Part shown: one piece after another, positions 12,701 through 24,700 of the stretch
How the letters are laid out: each line of letters starts with the position of its first letter
Position numbering within the stretch: position 1 is the first letter of the stretch
NCBI GenBank assembly: GCA_002118135.1
Contig: BDIU01000355.1
Location: 1-64,000 of the forward strand
Source: Trebouxia sp. TZW2008
Lineage: Eukaryota; Chlorophyta; Trebouxiophyceae; Trebouxiales; Trebouxiaceae
Reading direction: 5' to 3'
Length of the DNA stretch: 64,000 nucleotides
Notes under the pieces: generated by a model
What the model was told of the DNA's origin: nothing
What the model saw: only the letters and a program-made list of their open reading frames with translations
The model's database searches: none
Translations under genes and position numbers: made by a program

Positions 12701-15700
12701 TTACTTAACGACAGTCGTTGATTTTGCATTGCTGCTTGTAGCAAAGCCTGTACATGCCAGGCGTTCTTTGCACCAAGTTTTATGTGTTTCAGCAGTGTTA
12801 ATGCCTGCCAAGAAGCTGAGTCTCGTCAGCATCCTGTTTGCAACTGCTTGCTATCCTCAGAACTTGCAGCAAGTAGACCCCTTGCTGCCGTACATGTTTC
12901 TCTTCACATTCAGGTGATATGCTTTGGCTCCAGGCTGATGTGCACAACATCAGCATAGGCCTTCACATCGCACAACAGTATTGGCATCGCGCCTTGTCTA
13001 CGTACAGTGTTGCATGTTGCTCCATGTTTATTTGCATTCAAACTTAATCTATGTCTAGACCGCATGGCTGCAACAGAATTGTGCACCTAGAGAGAGATAA
13101 AGAGAGTAAATTCACATGCTTTGACCAGCCAACAAGGCTTATCGCAAGTGCCACAAATTGGCACTGTCTATTTTTCCATGAGGTTTAGGCAGTCTAGCAT
13201 CGTCATGAAATTTTGATAGTGTGTGAGCATTGGTGATGTATGTGAGTCTCTGCCATGCACAGGATCTGCTGGGACGCCTTTGAGGACCCTGAAAGCGGTG
13301 TTGCAACATACAGCTACCAGATCTTTCAGATCAATCCCCCACCTTCATCCTCGGCTAATCTTACAGCCGCTGGGCCAGCTCCCTCAGCTTCCCGTAAGCT
13401 CCTGCAGACCCCAACAGCAGCCCCAGTGACCCCCTCAGTAACCCTGGACGCCAGCACGGCACCCAGAGCACAGCTGGTGTCAGGCCTCAAGTTACAGTAC
13501 GGCGCCACGTATTATGCGAAGGTTACAGCCACCAACAACGCTGACTTGACCACCACTTCAAACTCCCCTCAAATGTCAGTCAACAAGAGCACTGGCTTCC
13601 GTGGTCTGCTGATTGCCATTGTGGTGCTGGTGTCTATTGGCGTGAGCATGCTGCTGGTGGCTTGCTTGGCTGCCTTCATTGTGAGGAGACGGTGAGCCTC
13701 TGTCTGGCTTCACTTCTACAGCATTATGTTGGTTTTGTTCGGCTGTGCGCATTGTGCAGTTGTGAAACAGGAATGTTGACCGCTGTTTAAACCAAGAGCA
13801 ATCCTGGTGGATCTGGACCCAGAAAATGTGCAGACGTATCAGCTTTGAAGCTTTTCAACCGAGATAGGTGTTGCTGCATGTTTGAGACAACTTTTCTAGC
13901 TTGACAGCGAAATTGTCAGGCTGCCAATCTTGTTGCATTCTGTGCAAAGCACAGTGCAAAGCACAAGACTGCTGGACTAGCATAATGAATGCGTTGCCTT
14001 GACAGTGAGACTTGACCGTCTCTCAAAATCTGCTGCTTTGCCCAGATCAAAAAGTCTGACCATGCTTAGCACGCTTTGCTCAGGCTGGTGCGGCAGCAGG
14101 AGGAGACCAGAGCACAGTGTGGCCAGATGAAGCAGCTAAAGGGCCTTATGCACGGCTTAGTTGACGTAACAAAGTGTAAAAAGTTGAAATCAAGATTTGA
14201 CCATGCTGTGCATGCTTTGGGCAGGCTGGTGTGGCAGCAGGAGGAGACCAGAGCACAGCGTGGCCAGCTGAAGCAGCTGAAGGGCCTCTTGCATGGCTTG
14301 GTCACCAGTTTCAACTGAAAAGCCAGAGACGCTTTGAGAATGCTGACCCTGCTGTGCATGCTTTGCACAGGCTGATGTGGCGGTAGGCCGAAAACAGAGC
14401 ATAGCGTGGTCAGATGAAGCAGCTGAAGGGCCTCTTGCTGTTCAGCTTTTGCCCCTGCTTTGCACACATTGTTGTGGCAGTTGCAAGTAACCAGAGCAGA
14501 GCAGAGCTAGAAGTTCCAAGTCTAGCCATGCTGTGCACATTTTACACAGGCTGGTCCGCGGCAGGAAGAGATAAAAGCACGGCATGGCCACACGAAGCAG
14601 CTGAGAGGTCACCAGTTACGAAGAGATGCTTTAATAGTGCTGACTCTGCTGTGCATGCTTGGCACAGGTTAGTGCGACGGCAAGAGGACATCAGAGCACA
14701 GCAAAATCAAATACAGTAGCCGAAGGGGTGAATGCTCTCCAGCTGAAGCAATCCCATGCTGTTCAAGTTTTGACCCTGCTGTGCATGCTTTGCACAGGCT
14801 GGTGCGGCGGCAGGAGGAGACTAGAGCACAACGTGGCCAAATGAAGCAGCTGAAAGGCTTCATGCATGACACAACAGAGAAGCAAGAGACGCTTCAGGAA
14901 TGCTGATCCCGCTGTGCATGTTTTGCACAGGCTGACTCAGCGGCAGGAGGAAACCAGAGCGCAGCATGGCCAGATGAAGCAGCTGAAGTGTCTCGTGCAT
15001 GGCCTGGTCAACGTGACAGGTGACCCAGAGCAAAAACAGCAGCTGGAGCTGATTGGCTTGCTTTTTGACCTTTGACCCTGCTGTGCATGCTTTGCACAGA
15101 CTGGTGCGGCGGCAGGAGGAAACCAGAGCACAGCGTGGCCAGATGAAGCAGCTGAAGGGCCTTATGCACGGCTTGGTCAACGTGACAGGTGACCCAGAAA
15201 AACAGCAGCTGGAGCTGATTCGCAATGCGCGTCAGCTGGCGTTCCTGATCACCGACCTGCAGGACTCCACTGCCATGGCTTCAGCCAATGCAGCAGCGTT
15301 CAGGAAGGTTCAAGACATCCACGACACGGTAAGTCAGCTTGCATCCAGTGAAATTTCAGTAAGTCCACCTCATCATGAGGCAACGGTGTTTTTTTCCTGC
15401 CCTTTCCTTTTTAAGCAAAGGGCAAAGTACAGTAAACTCTCTTTGTAAGGACACTTGACGCAAGGACAATCTTGATGTAAGGACGACCCTATTGGGTACC
15501 AATCACTCATTTCAACTGCAGTGGTCCCTCTGAATAAGGACAATTTGATGGAAGGCAATATGTCTTGGTAACCAAAGCAGTCGTTGCAAAGAGAGTTTTA
15601 CTGTAATAGGAAGGCCTAAGGCGACATGACTTGATGAGTCCGATCAGGTATGCAAAATTGGTATGACAAAGAGGGATATTGGTGAGCTTCAAGACGTGCA

Positions 15701-18700
15701 TGACACGGTGAGTCCATTCAATAAGAAGGCAAAAGACACAGGAGTAGGGATTGCAAGTCATGCTTGACACAGTCAATCCACTCAACCTTGCGGCAACAAT
15801 AGAACAATAAATCAGTGAGGTCAAAAACATGTAGAGTCTGTACATCAACACGGCAACAATGAGTTTGCAAAAAGCAGCTAGTCCAGGACATTTACAGTAT
15901 GATGACATGTATTCACGACAGATGATACAACAATGAGACACAGGCACAAAGTGCACGTTGTTGCAGCTGCCGTTCCCCATGTTGCCAAGAAGAACTCAAG
16001 CTGGCACAGCATCTGCATGTCTGTCTTTCGCCTGTGGTTTCTTTTGCAGCTCAGCCACAGTGCGTGTGACCTTCCCTGTCAATTTTGTTGCAGGCTTTTC
16101 CATCTGTTCTTCACACTTTTGATAGTTTCCAAAGGAAGATCAAGTTCTGTCACTTGCGGAACACTGAAGCAAAAGAATGATGCACAAAATTGCTGCAGTG
16201 CATTTGGCCATTTAGCCACATATGTTTGTTTGAGGAGCATTGCAATAGGGACATGGCTGCTACCATGCTGCCTTATAGATGCATGTGGGCAAACGGCCAA
16301 ACGCACTATAGCATGTCTTTTTGCCATTCTGCCTGCAGAATCTGCATGATGCTTGCATACCCAGCGTGTTGATGCCACGAATTGTGGCAAGGGAAGTTTG
16401 ACAAGCCACTGCGATGTGTGTGAGGGCTGCTGCCTCTTTGAACAGAAGCTCAAGCTGCTCTGCCCTTGGGAGCTTGTACAGTAGCTTCTCTTTGTAACGA
16501 CTGCTATCATTCCCAACAACGTTCTCCTTATATTAGATTGTCCTTATTCAGAGGGATTGTTGAAGTCAGAGTGCAGTGACTGGTTACTAATAACATTGTC
16601 TTTGTCGATTGTCCTTACAAAGAGAAGTTTTTGTAGTGACAGTACGCTGACAGAGCAGCCAAGCTTCTGCTCATGCAGAGCCAGGCTACAGCTTGCAATT
16701 GCAGAAACCTTTGATGATGTTGCAGAACCTGGTTAGTCTCTGAGATTCCCCACTCAGGGGTTTCTTTAGTTCCCCTTGAGGGGTCCATTACACCCTGTCT
16801 GCATCAATCTTTGTATAAGTCTTCTTTCACCTACACTTGCTGTCCTGGGTACCCAATTGCTGCACAGGGGCATTGCATTGTATTCAACAGGTACAGATCA
16901 ACACAGACAAATCACGCCTGAGGTTTGTGTGACGCTGTTTGTGTCACTGCGGTTTCTTTTGCGTTCAACTGACTGCATGACCACTATACAGTTTGTGTAC
17001 TGAAGACCCTGTCCTTTCTTCTGTCAAAATGCACCTCTTTCTCAACACTTTCTGTGACGTCCACCCATTTGCTTCATATGGATTTGCCAACTTCAGTGGG
17101 TATGAGATCAGTACAGAGGGGGACTCCTTCCAGACCGCCTTCACCTCAGTGGCAGCTGCAGTGCTCTTCTATCACAGCAAAAGTTTCACCTGACATTTGC
17201 TGTTGTGTTTTGAGTTGCTGCATGAGGGCATCGCCAAGTTCAATGGGAGATCAACCCAGCGGAAGACTCCTTCCAGATTGCCTTCACCTCCGTGGCAGCT
17301 GCAGTGCTTTTCTGTCACGGTCCAAACCCTTCTTGACACTGGCTCCTATGGGTGTGCAGTTGCTGCATGAGGGCATTGCAAAGTTCAATGGGTATGAGAT
17401 CAACACAGAGGGGGACTCCTTCCAGATCGCCTTCACCTCAGTGGCAGCTGCAGTGCAAGTGGCCATGGAGACCCAAGTGCGTCTGCTGGACTCTGACTGG
17501 CCCAAGGATGTGCTCAAGCTCCCAGCCTGTGGCCAGGTACCAACCTGTCTGCTATGCGCAATAAGAGTCTGGATGCCTATGAATACAAGTTCTTCAAGGG
17601 GGTTTCCTTAGGGCAGGTTCTGATACACTGATCATTTATCACATGCATGCACGCATGCTGCAATGCTATGGCTAGCTCGCATGTCTGCACTGAAACGTAG
17701 GCTCGGTCCTGATCCATCAGTCAGCATTTTTCACCTTAAGTGCCTGTTTCTTGAAGCACAGAGACCCATTTTGATCTTGCAGCATGCTTGGTCGTGCTCA
17801 CACCTTTTCTGCCTACAGCAATGCTTGGCATCTGCAGTGCTTCAGCAGGCTCCAATGCATTGAACACATCATGTAACATGGCATCAACAGTCACTCGTTT
17901 TTAATCTGGAGTGCAGGAGAAGGATGACAGAGGGGAGAAGGCGTTCAGGGGTCCCCGTGTGCGCATGGGCATCCACTGGGCTGTGGAAGGCACCGTTGCC
18001 AACAGGTGCCTGATCCTGCTCCTTGTCTTTGCCCTGCCCCTCCTCTGCGTTATTGACTCTGTAACGCAAGGAAGATTCTTGAGATGGCGACTGCATCATC
18101 AGCAAGGAAAGTTTCACTAGCCTCTGAGGTACAGGCTAGCAGAATTCAGCTTGCCAGCAGTGTTGGCACCCATTGGGCTGTGGAAGGCACAGTTGCCAAC
18201 AGGTCCTGCCCTTTTCTTTGCCTGCTTTCACAGGATCTGCATTGCTGACAAGTCGCTGATATAATCTGATGAAGTGAGTACGGTGGCATTTTTTGAAGTT
18301 ACTTTGAGTGGTATTGAGCTTGCAAGCATGGGCTGTCATGAAATGTCAAGAGTAGGGCGCAAAAAGGTCAAGGCAGTGGCCTAACATGCGTGCATGCATG
18401 ATTGCCAAGCCTCTGCACAACTGCAGCATGCTTGCCACATTGTTTACAGCAAGGCAACTCAGCTGACACAATCAGGAGTGGTAAGAGCCCAGCGCATGCC
18501 AGCATATGCATCTCAGACCACAGGGGTGTTTGATGGTTCAGCTTTGGCTCTTCGAAATGAAAGCACCAGGTGCAAACCACTTCGCAATGATGCAGATTGC
18601 ACCTGATCACAAAGCACAGGGTGTTCAGCGGCCCAATTTCTGCCCTTGCGGAAGAATTAGAGGCCAGGTGCTGTTGAGCAATGATGCCTGGCTGAACCTG

Positions 18701-21700
18701 AGGCACAGTACGTGCCATCACAGAGCCCCTAAACCGATTGTCTCAAACACGATGCAGGTTGCACCTGGTGACAAAGCACAGGGTTTTCAGCGGCCCAGGT
18801 TTTGCCCTGGCGCAAGAGCTGGGGGACGCTGCTGATGGTGGCCAGGTGCTGTTGAGCCATGATGCTTGGCTGAATCTGAGGCACAGCATGTGTGATGCTG
18901 GCTTCCCTCAGGTGGAGCAGCTAGGGATGTACAAGCTGGAAGCTTGGCCCGCACCGCTTTGGATCTACCAGGTAAGAACCTTGTCACTATCTGCCTTTGT
19001 TCTTCCTCGTACTGTATCTTGCCTGTTGAATGTTTCTCCCTAGCCTGTCACCCTCTGTACCAACTTGGCAAGCACCTGCCTCCCATCATTTCCCTTGTGC
19101 CTCATGCCTTTCCTGACAAGCTGGAAGTCTGGCCTGCAGCACTCAGGATCGTTCCAGTCTGAGATCTTCTCAATGTGTGCTTTGCATCTCGTCTCCTCTT
19201 GCGCACCTTTCTCGACTCTTCAGACAAGCTGGGGCATCAGTCTGCTCCCCTCTGAATCATTCTGGCAAGAGGCTCCTCCCAATTTGTCTTGCTCAAACTG
19301 GCTTTGGCCTTGTGTCTCCCTCGGTCTCATCTGCACAGCACAGCAGCTACTACAACCATGCATGTCACTCTGGCAGGCAGCCAACTGGATAGCAATTTGC
19401 CTGATGCAGGTGAGCCATCAGCTGGGGCGACCACTGAACCGCAAATTCCATGCGCCGCGCAAAATTGAGTTTGTGGAGCAGGGCTGGGGTCTCAACATTG
19501 CGCCCCCACCCGAGCCCAGACCCCCCAGGGTATGACAAAGAAATAGTGTCATATAGCACCACTTCACATTGTCAAGTGCATGTTGCTGCCTTGCATTGCC
19601 TTGAGTTCACAGGCATTGTGTCATACATCATGACGCTACATCACTATGTGTACATTGCTGCTATGCATTGCCTTGAGTGCTTTCATGTAATAGCATCTGC
19701 TGCTACAGCTCAGCACTGTCCTCTGGCACTGCTTTAACGTCACGAGATGATAACATAAGGCAGGGCTTTGCCAAGGACTAACCCTGCTCATTGCCCTGTT
19801 GTTTGGTTGCATTCGATTTTGATATCTTCGGTGTGCTCTTGAAATGAAACCATCATGCCAATACAGCAGCTATTGATCACAGTGCAACCATTTAGTTTGG
19901 CCAATACCTATTGCTCCCTGTTGCAATTGCTCTACAGTGCCACAACAGAGGATACGGACTCAACTACACCAGAGACAAGCGTGCTGTGCAGAACTTGTTA
20001 ACCTTTGTGGCGGTGAGGTTGTTCCTGCCCAAGGGCGCTACCAGGCTGCCCCGCCCTGTTGCAAACGCCCTGTACCAGATTGTGGCCATGGTGGCTCAGC
20101 AATTTGAGGGTTACATCTTCACAGTCAACATAGACGAGGTGAGCATCAATGGCACACAGCTCAGCCAGTGTTCATTTTGTGAATCTTGAAGACCTCAGCT
20201 GAGGCAGATCCAGCAGCGCTCAGGGTGGTAGAATGGAACCGCTATTTGGCAACACGGACTCATGTGATGCAACAACAACAGCCCAGCTGCAAATAGTGTG
20301 TGCTGTTTGCATGAGGACACAAGCTGATGCAGCCATCTGTCATGCTGCACATATGCAACTTCCATATGCAAAAAGTTAGCACTCACGCATTGAGCTGCAT
20401 CTATTTTTGGCTCATTGTTGCCAGCTCACCTTTGGCAAGACAGTGATGCAGTCAACCTGTGTTGCTGGGCATGACAGTGTGTCAATTTCAGCATGTATGA
20501 CAGCATGATAGTGTCTCAGCATAATAGTATCTCAGCATGATAGTATGTCAATAGCCAACTTGCCTCTTGCTTTGCAGGGCAGGTGCATGCTAACCTTTGG
20601 CAAAACAGTGGATGCCGTCAGGTTCTGCCATGCGGCACAAACCAATGTGCTGTTCCACAGATGGCCGCCAGAGGCTTTGGACATGTGTGGACCCATTGAG
20701 CACACTCCTGATGGCCGCCTGCTGTTCAGAGGACCTCGTGTTGCCATGGCTGTGCATGAGACTGATGACTATGAGTAAGCTCCCTTGTCTTGCTCTTGAG
20801 GTTTTCCAGCAGACCATACCAGTAAATCAGTTGTTTGGGCTCTCTGCTGATGAGGGCCTCCTGCTACCAAGCCTCGTGGCTTTGCATGAGACTGATGACT
20901 GTGAGTAAGCCTTACATTCCTGCATGGAAAATCTTTGAGTTGTTGAGACCCTGCTACAGTTGATCATCTCTGTGAGGACAGCCTGTTGGGCGCCTCTTGT
21001 TCTAAGGGCCCTTGAGTAGTCATGGCTGCACATGAAACTGATGATTATGAGTCAGCTCAACTACTTTGGGTTTGAGTAGGTTGCATTTTGTACATGCAGC
21101 TACTGTTTAGAGCACTCCAAGCTGCCATGGCTTTGGATTTGAAAAAGGACTACAAATGAATAACATCTTTTGCAAAGCACTGCTTGAGCTTGATGTGGGT
21201 AGCATGAGTTTGAGAGGTCCAAACTTGCCATGACCATGCTATGCTGATACACAACTCTCCATAAAGCCCACAACATTGAACATGGCGCACCTTGTTGCAG
21301 GAAGGAGGTACATACAGCGGGTCCCATGACAAGTCAGAGGGATGATGCTGTGGTTTACCAAGGGGAGGGTGAGAAGTTTGCGCGTCGTCTGAGCAAGGTC
21401 ATTCATGGCGGTCAGGTGGTGTTGAGTGAGACAGCTTGGGCCTCCATTCAGGATCAAATCCCAGGCCAATCTCAGGCAAGTGACAACCTCTGCGCTCAAG
21501 ACAATGGTACATTAACATGGATATTCTAGGCTTAACAGGAAAGACAGCCGGGTGGGTCTGAGTCAGACAGCCTCGGCTTCCATTCAGGACCAAGCTCCTG
21601 GCCAGTCCTAGTCAAGTGACACCAACCCTTTGGCCCTGAACCTGAATTGCCCCTTTGAGCTCAGCACAAAAGAAGCTGTGCCCATCTGCATGACAATGGA

Positions 21701-24700
21701 TCACCAGCACTCCTTTGCTTGAGATCTTGTGCCAGGCAAAATTACAGGCAAACAGATCATCTGCCACGCTGTGACGTAGCTCCCCAGTTGAAGCATAATA
21801 TTGCAGTATGTCAGGCCTGCGGCGTATTTGACAAAATCACCAGCTTCAGCATTTGCAGCACAGATGCAGACTCTGAGCAAACAGTGTTGTTGATGGAGCT
21901 GATGCCTGTTCTGCTGCACCAAACAATCATCGCCAGTGTCTGTTATGCAGATCATCAGCTTGGGGAGCCTTAGCATAGATGCAGACTTGAAAAAAAAAAG
22001 AATAAATGAAAGAAGAAGAAGAAGACAACAGGCGGTGCTGCTGATGGAGGTCATGCCCAGCCTGCTGCACCAGACGTCAGGGCTGAAACCTGCTGTGCAA
22101 ACTCACAATTGACATCCATCCATATCATACAGCGTGCAAATTCAGCAGTGCATTCTGCAGATCATCAGCTTGGGCAGCCATGTTATCAATGCAGACTTTG
22201 AGCAGGCGGTGCTGCTGATTGAAGTGATGCCTAGCCTGCTGGCCCAGCACAACTACAACCCCCTCAAGACCCTGACCCAGTTGGAGTCTGACTACCGAGA
22301 TGGCCCTCTGTCTATTGCCTATGTTGCTTCACCAAGACTCACAGCTGAAAATTTTCATCTTGTGCAGATCATCAGCTTGGGAAGCCACAGCATAGATGCA
22401 GACTTTGAGCAGGCAGTGCTGCTGATGGAGGTCATGCCCAGCCTGCTGGCCAAGCGCAACTTTGACCCCCTCAACACCCTAGCTCAGCTGGAGCCTGGCT
22501 ACCGAGATAGCCCTGAGCCTAGTGAAAACATGGCCATCGTTTTTGTTAAGGTCTGCTACCCGCTGTCGTTTCCGTTGCCTTTGCCAAGATGTGCTACCTA
22601 GTTTCATGTCATTGTCTCTGGGTTGCTTGTTGTCATGTCTGCTCTTTGTCTTCCCCTATCCGTACCTGCTCGCCAAGCGCAACTTTGGGCCCCTGAACAC
22701 CCTGACTCAGCTGGAGCCTGGCTACTGAGATAGTCCTGAGCGCAGTGAAAACATGCCCATCATCTTGTCAAGGTAAGTCATGTCTGTTTGCTTCTTGTGA
22801 AGGTGTGCTGCCTGTTGTCATGTTTTTGCATCTGCTAGCCAAGCGCAACTTTGATGCTGTCAAGACCCTGGCTCAGCTGGAGCCTGGGTAGAGAGACAGT
22901 CCTGACACCATTGAGAACATGGCCATTGTCTCTGTCAAGGTAGGTTTCATGGCCCCTTTCTCTGCGTACCTGACTTGCTTCTGCTATGCTACCTGAGCAA
23001 TTTGATGAGCATAGTTGCTTGCTCTTCAATGTGTCATCTGAGTAGACATGCTGAGTTCCAGCGAGACATCTCTGTTGTCTGTGTGCAGCATATCGCATAC
23101 TTGCCAGAGCCTTGCTTCAGCATCCTGTTGCAGAAGTTGCAGACAAGCGCGCTGTCAAACGCAGCAGGTCAAGCTCAAAGGGGCCAAAGAAGCTATGCAG
23201 GCCAACTCAGCTAGCTCATTTCACAACAGCAGTTTGCAGTAAAAGCTGCTGCTCCGATCAGGTTGCAGAGAGGTGAAAGATGCTGAGCAGCCCGACTTGC
23301 CTGACAGGGCTATCACATCTCATATTGACAACTTACAGGATGCTGTAAATGCCGGCGCATCTTGCATTGACCACCAAAAGGGTGCTTATGCATTCATTTG
23401 CTTAGGCGGCCAAGTGCAACGAGGTGAAAGCCGCTCAGCAGACCACTCTCCATGTCCATTCTAGCACACTCAATGTCATGTGCATACATTTGCTTCAGGT
23501 GGCAAAGCCCAAAAAGGTGAAGGACGCTGAGCAGGCCAGCTCGCCTGTCAGTGATGACGACATCCACAAAGTCATGACAGCATTCAATGTGGGCGCATGC
23601 AACTACACTAAGCTAGCTCGCCGCCTGCTGCCCAAGCATGTCACAACAACCTGGCTTGACTTCAGTACCTGATCACTAAAGCTGCAACGGGTGCTATTTC
23701 CTATCAGGTGGCCAAGCCCAAAGAGGTGAAGGACGCTGAGCACGCCAGCTCGCCTGTCAGTGATCAGAACTCAGTAAGGTCATCACAGCCTGCAGCATTC
23801 AGTTCACCAAAAATGCAACGGCTGCTCAATTCTTGAGTACAGGTAGCCAAGCCTCAAGAGATCAAAGATGCTGAGCAGGCCAGCTCACCTGTCAGTGATG
23901 ATACCAAAAGGTCATCACTGCCTTCAATGCGGGCATGGGCAGATACACCAAGCAGGCCTTGTCAATGCTTACACATCTCCCACTGATCACTACAAGGTTG
24001 CTGTTAGCACCAGTAAATTTCATGTTGCTCGCTCAGACATTGCTAACACGCTCGCTGCAGGTGGCCAAGCCCAAAGAGGTCAAAGACGCTGAGCAGGCCA
24101 GCTCGCCGGTCAGCGACGACACCATCCGCAAGGTCATTACCGCCTTCAACGTGGGTGTGGGCAAATACACCAAGCTAGCTCGCCGGCTGCTGCCCAAGTA
24201 TGCTGGCTATGAATGCAAGGAGCCTGAGCCTGGCAAGTTTACTCTCAGCTTCAGGTATGAGACACAAATCTTCTGTCACATGTGCGACTCAAGTGCCGAG
24301 TGTGTATGGCCCAAGCCCTGTCTTGCCAGCTTGCTGTGGGCATCACAACAAGGCCTTCGTAGTGGGCGTGGGCAAGTCAACCAAGCTGGCTTGCCGTCTG
24401 CTGCCCAGGTATGCTGGTTATGAATGCAAGGAGCCTGAGCCTGGCAAATTCACTCTCAGCTTCAGGTATGCACCAGCATCAGTCAGCTGCACTTCAGTGA
24501 GTCCTTCCACTTCTGGTCTCCACGTGACTGCTTGGAGCTCGGGGTCTCTCCGATTACCCTGATCTGGCTCATTGGCCAGCCATTTAGTCAAGGAGTTGAT
24601 GCAATCTCATTACATGCAGCACCATGCTGCTGAGGGCGATAATCAGCATTGTCATCCTTGGCAGGAATTATTGGTTTCAATAATGAAACATCGTGTGAAT

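Larger units (their letters stand above)
15236..19529 (+). other. Cyclase-homology domain 1 (C1-like)
   Basis: Exons 7-11 carry AFLITDLQDST (metal Asp 1), GYEINTEGDSFQIAF (metal Asp 2, 43 residues later), FRGPRVRMGIHW, GGQVLLSHDAW and the closing strand LGMYKLEAWPAPLWIYQV. The adenine-selecting Lys position reads Asn (GYEIN), and the Asn/Arg transition-state segment is replaced by GPGFALAQEL. It therefore retains metal binding only, like the C1 half of animal membrane adenylyl cyclases. Confidence 0.8.

Noticed and set aside
14060..15192. CRISPR-like repeat array
   Set aside because: The repeats are imperfect, 100-180 bases apart, coding-like and each begins at a splice acceptor; this is exon duplication in a eukaryotic intron.
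15507..15980. 157-codon minus-strand open frame
   Set aside because: It overlaps MITE copy 3 and an exon echo, has no domain motif and lies in the intron of a well-supported gene.
16446..16475. Possible 30-base exon KLKLLCPWEL ending at the GTACAG of MITE copy 4
   Set aside because: It is in phase, but exon 7 already carries the ITDLQDST start of cyclase domain 1 and homologous domains have no insertion here; joining exon 7 directly to exon 8 gives the expected spacing.
22134..22304. Earlier copy 22159-22304 as the real exon 15
   Set aside because: It is open and in frame but ends without a GT or GC donor, whereas 22368-22550 has both a good acceptor and a GT donor and closes phase.
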